Shown here piece by piece: positions 16,372 through 23,025 of a stretch of 32,509 nt of DNA. The first letter of the stretch is position 1, and each line of letters opens with the position of its first letter. The stretch is from NCBI GenBank assembly GCA_965650335.1, contig CBFGOI010000048.1:1-32509 (forward strand), given 5' to 3'. Under the pieces are notes generated by a model. The model was given only the letters and a program-made list of their open reading frames with translations, did no database searches and was not told the origin of the DNA. Position numbers and translations under genes: made by a program. This DNA is from Paradesertivirga sp965650335 (GTDB lineage Bacteria; Bacteroidota; Bacteroidia; Sphingobacteriales; Sphingobacteriaceae).

Positions 16372-17274
16372 ATGTTAAAGATTGCTTACGATAAGATTTA
16401 TGCACATCCTTTACCCGAAGGGCATCGCTTCCCGATGATAAAGTATGAGTTAATTCCTGAGCAGCTATTGAGAGAAGGGTTAATTACATCTGAAAACCTT
16501 TTTTCGCCACAACCGGTAGATGAAAAAACTATTCTTCTGACACATGATGAGCTTTATTGGGAACACTTACAAGATCTTAGATTAACGGCGCAGGAGGAGA
16601 GGAGAACCGGATTTCCTCTGACGAGGCAACTGGTTGACCGGGAAATGCGCATTGCGCAGGGGACCATAGATGGATGTTTATTTGCCAAACAAAATGGTAT
16701 TGCATTTAATGTTGCAGGTGGCACACATCATGCTGGGAGTAATTGGGGCGAAGGCTTTTGTCTTTTGAATGATCAAGCTATTGCAGCCAATTACCTTCTA
16801 AAAAACAGTTTGTCATCTTCCATTCTCATTATCGATTTAGATGTACATCAGGGTAATGGAACCGCTGAGATATTTCAGAACGAATCTCGTGTATTTACTT
16901 TCTCTATGCATGCGGAGAAAAACTTTCCTTTTAGAAAGGAAAAGTCGGATTTGGATGTCGGATTAAGTACGGGCGTGAAAGATGATGAGTATTTGAAGAT
17001 TCTTAGTGATACATTGCCCGGCCTTTTTGAACTAACAAAACCTGATTTTGTATTTTATCTTGCAGGAGTGGATGTACTGGCTACCGATAAACTGGGTCAC
17101 CTGGCTTTAACCAGGGAAGGCTGTAAAGAACGAGATCGAATAGTGTTTCAATTATGCAGAAGGTATGATACCCCGGTTCAGGTAAGCATGGGCGGAGGCT
17201 ATTCTGAAAAGATTTATGATATTGTAGAAGCCCATTGCAATACCTTCAGGCTTGCAATGGATCTGTATTTTTGA
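16372..17274 (+). CDS. Histone deacetylase family hydrolase
   Basis: Zinc-dependent deacetylase of the HDAC/AcuC/acetylpolyamine amidohydrolase superfamily, 300 residues. The active site is complete: paired histidines H119/H120 in GGTHHAGSNWGEGFC, zinc ligands D157 and H159 in DLDVHQGNGTAEIF, and zinc ligand D234 in YLAGVDVLATD. The GGGYSEKIY loop near 284 completes the pocket. Bacterial members act on acetylated proteins, polyamines or other acetylated small molecules, and sequence does not decide which. It stands alone between the serA terminator and convergent ppnP. Confidence 0.9.
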   Translation: MLKIAYDKIYAHPLPEGHRFPMIKYELIPEQLLREGLITSENLFSPQPVDEKTILLTHDELYWEHLQDLRLTAQEERRTGFPLTRQLVDREMRIAQGTIDGCLFAKQNGIAFNVAGGTHHAGSNWGEGFCLLNDQAIAANYLLKNSLSSSILIIDLDVHQGNGTAEIFQNESRVFTFSMHAEKNFPFRKEKSDLDVGLSTGVKDDEYLKILSDTLPGLFELTKPDFVFYLAGVDVLATDKLGHLALTREGCKERDRIVFQLCRRYDTPVQVSMGGGYSEKIYDIVEAHCNTFRLAMDLYF

Positions 17275-17291
17275 GTTAGTAAAGTACTAAC
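17275..17291. terminator. Perfect hairpin between the HDAC-like gene and ppnP
   Basis: GTTAGTA (17275-17281) and TACTAAC (17285-17291) form a 7-base-pair stem with a three-base loop exactly between two convergent genes, starting right at the stop codon of the plus-strand gene. No T run follows on either strand, so terminator function is tentative. Confidence 0.4.
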
Positions 17292-17296
17292 GCAAA

Positions 17297-17578
17297 TTAT
17301 TTGTACTTACACAAATAGGAAGCTTGGCTGTTTGCTTTTACCTTAAAGCTTGAGTTTGCAGGAACTTCAAATGATTGGGTATTTTTAAAACTTTTCCATT
17401 CAGTTTGCCCCGGCAAAAGAGCTATTAATTCGCCTTCTATCACTACCATAGTTTCGTGACTTGAAGTTCCAAACTCATATTCGCCTGGTTCGATTACGCC
17501 TATAGTAGATTTACCTTCTGTTGAATTGTATCCAAGAGATTTTACGGTTCCGTTAAAATATTCGTTTACGTCTATCAT
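17297..17578 (-). CDS. ppnP: Pyrimidine/purine nucleoside phosphorylase
   Basis: Small cupin-fold enzyme (YaiE/DUF1255 family, 93 residues) that phosphorolyses purine and pyrimidine nucleosides to base and ribose 1-phosphate. Family blocks include YFNGTVKSLGY near residues 7-17, TIGVIEPGEYEFGT near 25-38, ETMVVIEGEL near 42-51, and the C-terminal FEVPANSSFKVK and YLCKY. The length matches the family (about 94). It has its own -7 box upstream and converges with the HDAC-like gene. Confidence 0.93.
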   Translation of the reverse strand: MIDVNEYFNGTVKSLGYNSTEGKSTIGVIEPGEYEFGTSSHETMVVIEGELIALLPGQTEWKSFKNTQSFEVPANSSFKVKANSQASYLCKYK

Positions 17579-17594
17579 GTTATTGAATTTGCGA

Positions 17595-17602
17595 CAAAAG
17601 TA
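17595..17602 (-). promoter_or_regulatory. -7 promoter box of ppnP
   Basis: On the minus strand this reads TACTTTTG, an exact TAnnTTTG match, 16 bases before the ppnP ATG. No obvious TTG partner lies further upstream. Confidence 0.45.
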
Positions 17603-17621
17603 ATTTATTGAATTGGATCTT

Positions 17622-18971
17622 CTATAAACTGAGTTTTAATTTTTTCACTGTATATAGGTATCTTAAAAAAAGTAAGGCTGCCGAAACCAATAAGCCGAGT
17701 GTAAGTCCGTACCAGACACCATTTGCACCCATAGAGAATTTAATACCAAAAATATAAGCCAAAGGCAGCCCTATTACCCAATATGCAATAAATGTGATGA
17801 TCGTAGGAACATTAACATCGCCGATGCCACGCAGAATACCTAGACCCACCACTTGCGCACCATCAAACAGTTGGAAAATCCCAGCAATGATTAGCAATTG
17901 TGAGGCAATCATAATTACAGTTTTATCGGTAGTATAAATTAGAGGGAGTAGATGATTCAGGCCTATGAAAAGACATGCTGTAAGTATCATGAAAACCAAG
18001 ACTATATGATAGTTTGAATTTGCAGATAATCTCAATTCATCGAAATTTTTCCTACCAAAGCTGTTTCCTGTTTTTATAGTTGCGGCTGCAGCTATTCCGC
18101 TTGCCATCATATACGTTATTGCTGCAAGATTAATTGCCACCTGATGCGCAGCCTGGTTTGCAACTCCGATTGTGCCAATTATTATAGCTGCAACACCAAA
18201 TGCACCTACTTCAAAAGCATATTGCATCGCCACAGGTCCGCCAATTTTTAAAATTTGAAACGAACGGACTTTGTTGATCCGCTTTAAAGCAAAGTTTTTC
18301 AAATAAGATTTAAAATGAGGTGATTTTACGATATAAAATGAAATGGTTATAGCCATCAAACAGCGGTCTATCAGCGTGCTCAGTCCAACTCCAATAACGC
18401 CCATAGGTTTAATTCCGAGCAAGCCTTTGACGAATATTATACCCAGGATAACATTGATTATATTTCCTACGATAGATATAACCATTGCCTGCCTCGTAAA
18501 GCCTAATCCTTCGGCAAATTGTTTAAATGTCATGAAAATCATTAAGGGAATGATAGAAACTCCCAAAACTCCCAAATAAGGTTTAGCTTCTGAAACAACG
18601 GCGGCTGATTGTTTTAAATGATCAATGGACAACAATAAGCCGAAATAGATGATCACGAACAAGCAAATTCCAGTAAGAGTATTAATAAACAAGCTGTTTG
18701 CCAGTAATTTTCCGCATTCCCGGTAATTTCTTTTTCCGTTTTCTTGTGCGATAAGAGGAGTGAGGCCATAGGAAATACCTATTCCGATAACCATCATTAC
18801 AGTAAAAATACTGTTCACTAAGGATACTGCAGCCAAAGAAGTGGTTCCGGCAAAATGCCCCACTATTACACTGTCGGCCATATGGACGAGCGTATGTCCC
18901 AGCTGTGAAATTACAACAGGTATAGCCAGCAATAAATTACTTTTGTAATGAGGCTTATAAGTAGAGAACAT
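17622..18971 (-). CDS. MATE family efflux transporter
   Basis: Inner-membrane multidrug or metabolite antiporter of the NorM-type MATE family, 449 residues with about twelve hydrophobic segments. The N-terminal signature PVVISQLGHTLVHMADSVIVGHFAG, with the aspartate in membrane segment 1-2 context, is typical, and the internal pseudo-repeat begins near residue 235 (IGGPVAMQYAFEVGAFG). Substrate is unknown. A TATCTTTG box lies five bases upstream of the start codon, and the 3' end lies 43 bases from the ppnP start on the same strand. Confidence 0.92.
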   Translation of the reverse strand: MFSTYKPHYKSNLLLAIPVVISQLGHTLVHMADSVIVGHFAGTTSLAAVSLVNSIFTVMMVIGIGISYGLTPLIAQENGKRNYRECGKLLANSLFINTLTGICLFVIIYFGLLLSIDHLKQSAAVVSEAKPYLGVLGVSIIPLMIFMTFKQFAEGLGFTRQAMVISIVGNIINVILGIIFVKGLLGIKPMGVIGVGLSTLIDRCLMAITISFYIVKSPHFKSYLKNFALKRINKVRSFQILKIGGPVAMQYAFEVGAFGVAAIIIGTIGVANQAAHQVAINLAAITYMMASGIAAAATIKTGNSFGRKNFDELRLSANSNYHIVLVFMILTACLFIGLNHLLPLIYTTDKTVIMIASQLLIIAGIFQLFDGAQVVGLGILRGIGDVNVPTIITFIAYWVIGLPLAYIFGIKFSMGANGVWYGLTLGLLVSAALLFLRYLYTVKKLKLSL

Positions 18972-18976
18972 TTAGT

Positions 18977-18984
18977 CAAAGATA
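18977..18984 (-). promoter_or_regulatory. -7 promoter box of the MATE gene
   Basis: Minus-strand TATCTTTG ends five bases before the ATG at 18971, the same spacing as at fdx and rpe, predicting a leaderless transcript. Confidence 0.5.
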
Positions 18985-19032
18985 GAAGATCTAAGCTGGC
19001 AGAATTATGGAAAGAATGGAATAAGTTATTAT

Positions 19033-19674
19033 TTAAGAAGCTGTATAATATTCCTCTTTTTCGGTGGTATGAAGGCGTATAACTCCTGATAGAACTAAAT
19101 TTACCAGGATCCTTTGAGCCCGCCTCCTGGAAAGGTTCAGGATCTTACCATATTCCTTAGAAGTGATCTTCTCATTTTCATCAAGATATTGAAGTAATGC
19201 TTTTTCTTTTGATGAATACTCAATAAATACTCCTTCTTCTTTAGCGCTCCCTTTTAATACATCAACAACAATCTTGCTGGCTAACAAACTTTTATCTTTC
19301 ACCCGGATATACACCCACCATTTTTTATCATCACCGAGTGCATAGTGCGGCTTTGCATCACTTTCTTTTATGCCAACTACCAACACTATTTTGTTATCAA
19401 AATATACTTCTTCAAATACCGGTTCCAGTGCCGGACGGCAGAAAAAGTTTGCCGCCTTAGTAAGCATATACTTTTCTTCTTCTTCAGATTTGACGCCTTT
19501 AATCTCTCCATTATCGGCTACACCAACTAATAAGCGCCCCCCTTTATTGTTGGCAAAAGAGACCATAGTTTTAGCTATCTTCTCGCAGGATGTGATTGTT
19601 TTTTTAAAATCGACGTTAACACCTTCGCCTTCAAATATGAGTTGTTTTATATGGTAGGGTCTTAAAGAATTCAT
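19033..19674 (-). CDS. AlbA_2/Schlafen-like DNA-binding domain regulator
   Basis: Putative transcriptional or nucleic-acid-binding protein of 213 residues. Residues about 8-140 form an AlbA_2 domain: an acidic VDFK motif, then FANNKGGRLLVGVADNGEIKGV near residues 42-63, which is the family hallmark, and further strands. Residues about 150-210 form a winged-helix-like region (ITSKEYGKILNLSRRRAQRILVNL). Targets are unknown. It starts ten bases after the DUF4442 gene stop, so the two are probably cotranscribed. Confidence 0.82.
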   Translation of the reverse strand: MNSLRPYHIKQLIFEGEGVNVDFKKTITSCEKIAKTMVSFANNKGGRLLVGVADNGEIKGVKSEEEEKYMLTKAANFFCRPALEPVFEEVYFDNKIVLVVGIKESDAKPHYALGDDKKWWVYIRVKDKSLLASKIVVDVLKGSAKEEGVFIEYSSKEKALLQYLDENEKITSKEYGKILNLSRRRAQRILVNLVLSGVIRLHTTEKEEYYTAS

Positions 19675-19684
19675 CTATAAAAAT

Positions 19685-20152
19685 TTAAATAGCGGGGCCG
19701 ATTTTCCGGATGTAAATCTCATTATGCACGATTGCATGAACGATACCCTGTTTATTAGTTATTCTAACGGGAAAAGTCTTGATAAATTTTCCGGCGGTAT
19801 CAAGGGCATGTAAAGCTTCTGAAATATTTTCTTCTGTCAAATGTATGCTGAAATAGAGATTAGAAGTCCCCGGTTTAACATAATCAATATTCGCTTGTTT
19901 TAGCCACAATTGGGTTTTATATCCTTTTCTTTTCAGTATCTGATCAAATAGGATCACATAAAAAGGGTCTGCTGCGGAGAATATTGTGCCTCCAAAAATG
20001 GAGCCGTTATAATTCCGGTTTACCAGGCAATTAAAAATCTTCACCCGTGCACCTTTAAAATCAGTGTCGAATTTCTGAGTCCAGATACCTTGAAATAAAA
20101 ATGGTGGATAAAGACGCATGGCCCATTTTAGAAGCCTTTCAGAAACAAGCAT
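19685..20152 (-). CDS. DUF4442 hotdog-fold protein (putative thioesterase)
   Basis: A 155-residue protein of the DUF4442/YiiD C-terminal-like hotdog family. Recognisable elements are the N-terminal helix (ERLLKWAMRLYPPFLFQGI), the central NRNYNGSIFGGTIFSAADPFYVILF segment near residues 47-71, which holds the hotdog helix, and the alternating strands after it. The fold suggests acyl-CoA binding or thioesterase activity, not demonstrated for most members. It leads into the AlbA_2 gene. The 217-base spacer upstream separates it from the divergent MFS gene. Confidence 0.78.
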   Translation of the reverse strand: MLVSERLLKWAMRLYPPFLFQGIWTQKFDTDFKGARVKIFNCLVNRNYNGSIFGGTIFSAADPFYVILFDQILKRKGYKTQLWLKQANIDYVKPGTSNLYFSIHLTEENISEALHALDTAGKFIKTFPVRITNKQGIVHAIVHNEIYIRKIGPAI

Positions 20153-20349
20153 TAGCGAATATCTGATTTTTATTAAACAGTTTGATTTTTGTAAACAAAT
20201 TAATTTCGGATTGCCTAAAGCTTCTTAATAGTAAATTGAACTACAACTAACTTGGAAACACGAGCCAGTCTACCAACTAATTAATCGGCCCGACGCAATC
20301 TGGCAGATTAATATTAATTTTCTCCTTTCTCAATTTTATTGTAGTTTCA

Positions 20350-20368
20350 TCGGCTTAACCATAGCCGA
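20350..20368 (+). promoter_or_regulatory. Hairpin abutting the MFS start codon
   Basis: TCGGCT (20350-20355) and AGCCGA (20363-20368) form a perfect 6-base-pair stem with a TAACCAT loop, ending one base before the ATG at 20370. It covers the ribosome-binding region and could control translation initiation. No -7 box is evident in the same spacer. Confidence 0.45.
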
Positions 20369-20369
20369 A

Positions 20370-21605
20370 ATGAATAAAAGTATTTCCTCAAAAAAAAATA
20401 TCATCTTCCTGGTAATTGTAGCAGCATTAGGGTATTTCGTAGATATCTACGATCTGGTGCTTTTTTCCATTGTTAGGATTGAAAGTCTGAAAGATATTGG
20501 GATTGCAGAGGCGGATATTCGGGTTCAGGGCGAATATATTCTGAATATGCAAATGGCTGGTTTGCTGATCGGCGGTATTTTATGGGGCATTATGGGAGAT
20601 AAACTGGGCAGGATTAAAGTGCTATTTGGGTCCATTTTACTTTATTCGCTGGCCAATATAGCTAACGGATTAGTAACAAATATTGATACTTATGCAGCAA
20701 TTCGGTTTATGGCCGGAATTGGTCTTGCCGGCGAACTCGGTGCTGGAATAACCCTGGTTAGTGAAACCATGAGCAAAGAAAACCGCGGGTATGGCACAAT
20801 GATAGTGGCCGGTGTTGGTTTGTTTGGAGCGGTTCTGGCAAATGTGATTCACGAGCTATTTACCTGGCAAACTTCGTACTTTGTTGGTGGTGGCTTAGGC
20901 TTATTGCTTCTGTTTCTTCGAATTGGAACCTATGAATCAGGAATGTTTAATGAGGTTATTAATAAAGATATTTCTAAAGGGAACGTGATGCTGATTCTTG
21001 GCAACAGAAAAAATCTGATGAAGTATATCTACTGCATTCTCATCGGTGCGCCTCTTTGGTTTGTTGTTGGTATTTTGATCACACAATCGCCTGAATTTGG
21101 AAAAGCTCTGGGCGTAAGCGAACCTTTAAAAGCGGGCAGCGGAATTATGTATACCTATATCGGGATTGCGGTAGGTGATGTTTTTGCAGGTTTATTTGCC
21201 CAAATCACGAAATCGAGGAAACTAACCATGTTTGTTTTCCATTTATTGTCGATAATAAGTGTTTTGATGTACTTAGGCAGTAGCGGTCTGACACCAGAAA
21301 AATTCATCTGGCTATGTTTATTCATGGGTTTTTCTGTGGGATATTGGGCGACATTTGTCACCATTGCTTCAGAGCAGTTCGGGACAAATATCCGGGCAAC
21401 AGTAACCACAACAGTTCCAAATTTTGTTCGGGGAGCATTGATTCCCATCACGTTCATATTCGAATTCTTTGTAGGTCAGTATAATATCATTACAGCAGCA
21501 TATATCATGATGTTTATTCTGGCGGGATTAGGTTTATTTTCTTTAAGCCAGTTGAAAGAGAGTTTTGGAAAGGATCTGGATTATGTTGAGGAGGGTTTAT
21601 CTTAA
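20370..21605 (+). CDS. MFS transporter
   Basis: Major facilitator superfamily secondary transporter of 411 residues with about twelve membrane segments. The loop 2-3 motif appears as GGILWGIMGDKLGRIKVLFGS near residues 68-88 (G-x3-D-x-L-G-R), and the first membrane segment carries an acidic pair in VDIYDLVLF near 24-32, as in the metabolite:proton symporter group. RFMAGIGLAGELGAGITLVSE near 112-132 also fits that group. The substrate is not evident; dicarboxylates, sugars or aromatic acids are all possible. It is followed by hemF on the same strand, separated by a hairpin. Confidence 0.88.
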   Translation: MNKSISSKKNIIFLVIVAALGYFVDIYDLVLFSIVRIESLKDIGIAEADIRVQGEYILNMQMAGLLIGGILWGIMGDKLGRIKVLFGSILLYSLANIANGLVTNIDTYAAIRFMAGIGLAGELGAGITLVSETMSKENRGYGTMIVAGVGLFGAVLANVIHELFTWQTSYFVGGGLGLLLLFLRIGTYESGMFNEVINKDISKGNVMLILGNRKNLMKYIYCILIGAPLWFVVGILITQSPEFGKALGVSEPLKAGSGIMYTYIGIAVGDVFAGLFAQITKSRKLTMFVFHLLSIISVLMYLGSSGLTPEKFIWLCLFMGFSVGYWATFVTIASEQFGTNIRATVTTTVPNFVRGALIPITFIFEFFVGQYNIITAAYIMMFILAGLGLFSLSQLKESFGKDLDYVEEGLS

Positions 21606-21615
21606 CGAAGCCGGG

Positions 21616-21644
21616 CTTTCCAAGAATTTGAAACTTGTGGAAAG
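21616..21644 (+). terminator. Hairpin between the MFS gene and hemF
   Basis: CTTTCCAAG (21616-21624) pairs with CTTGTGGAAAG (21634-21644) with a two-base bulge, around a nine-base loop, followed by TTTAAAT. Position favours a terminator of the MFS gene; the T tract is weak. Confidence 0.45.
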
Positions 21645-21668
21645 TTTAAATAAAACTACAACAATTCG

Positions 21669-21676
21669 CATCTTTG
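21669..21676 (+). promoter_or_regulatory. -7-like box of hemF
   Basis: CATCTTTG differs from TAnnTTTG only in the first base and ends four bases before the hemF ATG at 21681, the same close placement as at fdx, rpe and the MATE gene. Confidence 0.4.
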
Positions 21677-21680
21677 CTGC

Positions 21681-22577
21681 ATGATTAGCAAGGAAGAGAT
21701 CGCCCGACAATATCAGATTATCCAGGATGAAATTACTTCAGGACTTGAGAAGCTTGATGGTTCAGGAAAATTTCAGGAAGAGATTTGGAAGCGTGAAGGA
21801 GGTGGGGGAGGCCGAACCCGGGTTATTCAACAGGGAAACATTCTTGAAAAAGGAGGAGTAAACTTCTCCGAAGTTCATGGCATTTTACCTGAGCCTATTA
21901 AAAAGGCTTTCAAAGTTGATAAAGAGAATTTCTTTGCTACCGGTATCTCTATTGTGATCCATCCGAATCATCCCTTAGCTCCAATCATCCACATGAACAT
22001 TCGATACTTTGAAATTGACGAAAGTACACGTTGGTTCGGTGGTGGGATTGATCTAACTCCCCATTATGTTTTTGAAGAAGATGCCCGGTTTTTTCACAAG
22101 TATTTAAAAGATGTATGCGACCGATTCAAATCCGATTTTTATACAAGGTTTAAAAAGTGGGCTGACGATTATTTCTTCATTAAGCATAGAAATGAAACGC
22201 GCGGAATTGGTGGAATATTTTATGATCGCTTAACTCCGGAAACCGCCCAGATTAGCTGGGAGCAAATATTTGAGTTCTCAAAAGCCGTGGGTAGGTCATT
22301 TGTATCTATCTATTCTGAATTGGTGAATCGTAATCGCTTTAAAGAGTTTACAGAGGAACAAAAACAATGGCAGTATCAGCGAAGAAGTCGCTATGTAGAA
22401 TTTAATTTGGTGTACGATGCAGGGACGAAATTTGGATTAGAAACCAACGGAAGGATCGAATCGATATTAATGAGCCTGCCCCCACAGGCAAATTGGGAAT
22501 ATAATTATCAGCCGGCGAAGGGGAGCGAGGAAGAGAAGACGTTGGGATTTCTTAAAAAAGGAATTGATTGGGTTTAG
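21681..22577 (+). CDS. hemF: Oxygen-dependent coproporphyrinogen III oxidase
   Basis: Haem biosynthesis enzyme that oxidatively decarboxylates coproporphyrinogen III to protoporphyrinogen IX using O2. At 298 residues it matches HemF length. Diagnostic blocks are the glycine-rich WKREGGGGGRTRVIQQG near residues 37-53, the HMNIRYF segment near 105-111, WFGGGIDLTPHYVFEEDA near 119-136, and the C-terminal RIESILMSLPPQANWEYNY. The start codon lies just downstream of a -7-like box. Use of O2 indicates an aerobic organism. Confidence 0.96.
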   Translation: MISKEEIARQYQIIQDEITSGLEKLDGSGKFQEEIWKREGGGGGRTRVIQQGNILEKGGVNFSEVHGILPEPIKKAFKVDKENFFATGISIVIHPNHPLAPIIHMNIRYFEIDESTRWFGGGIDLTPHYVFEEDARFFHKYLKDVCDRFKSDFYTRFKKWADDYFFIKHRNETRGIGGIFYDRLTPETAQISWEQIFEFSKAVGRSFVSIYSELVNRNRFKEFTEEQKQWQYQRRSRYVEFNLVYDAGTKFGLETNGRIESILMSLPPQANWEYNYQPAKGSEEEKTLGFLKKGIDWV

Positions 22578-22667
22578 ATTCGTTCGTTATAGGAATCCTT
22601 CAAATATTTTAAAACTTTTGCAAATCTTGTTCGGAAGCTCTTGCCAAAAAGAAGAAACTAACGATCT

Positions 22668-22738
22668 AAACCCGATAGAAATGAAAAGCAAGGGCGGGAG
22701 CTACGAGCGTCAGGTGCTTGAAATGGATAGCGGGGCTG
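22668..22738 (+). ncRNA. Structured intergenic element, possible Flavo-1-like RNA
   Basis: Within the 448-base gene-free region between hemF and gyrA, an outer stem CCCG (22671-22674) with CGGG (22731-22734) encloses near-symmetric arms GATAGAAATG and GAAATGGATAG, an inner AAGCA/TGCTT stem (22686-22690 with 22715-22719), and a GCT-ACG-AGC apical hairpin. The arrangement CCCGATAG ... GGATAGCGGG matches a motif I recall as recurrent between genes in Bacteroidota, probably the Flavo-1 RNA family. Family assignment is from memory; the pairing is seen directly. It lies about 290 bases before gyrA, and strand is tentative. Confidence 0.5.
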
Positions 22739-22970
22739 CAGATGCCACGAAGACAGCATATTGATTTTCAACTAATTTTTCAGGTCAGCATATCTTTACA
22801 GATTGATATATTCCCACATTTTTAATTCTAAAGAGTATTAAACATCCATACCATTGTCATTATCCTAGTCTTATCCAAAATCCCGCTTTTTATAACTTCT
22901 ATTATAGTTTTTAAACGTTTTTAACACACTAAAACTTTTCCACAGAGACCCTAAAATTGGCTTATTTTGT

Positions 22971-22978
22971 TATCTTCG
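22971..22978 (+). promoter_or_regulatory. -7-like promoter box of gyrA
   Basis: TATCTTCG differs from TAnnTTTG at one position and lies 47 bases before the gyrA ATG. The rest of the spacer (22765-22970) is AT-rich with no gene. It has two near-DnaA-box words, TTATCCAAA at 22871 and TTTTCCACA at 22936, and an 11-base direct repeat CCCACATTTTT at 22813 and 22995. Confidence 0.4.
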
Positions 22979-23025
22979 CATTAATAATTTAGACCCCACA
23001 TTTTTCACAAAAGGAAAATCAGAAA

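Noticed and set aside
22564..22764. 66-residue plus-strand frame overlapping the hemF end
   Set aside because: It overlaps hemF, has no promoter or recognisable protein character, and its second half runs through the structured intergenic element.
22871..22944. Possible DnaA boxes / replication origin upstream of gyrA
   Set aside because: Only two words, each with one mismatch to TTATCCACA, with no cluster, no dnaA and no repeat array; AT-rich sequence makes this likely by chance.
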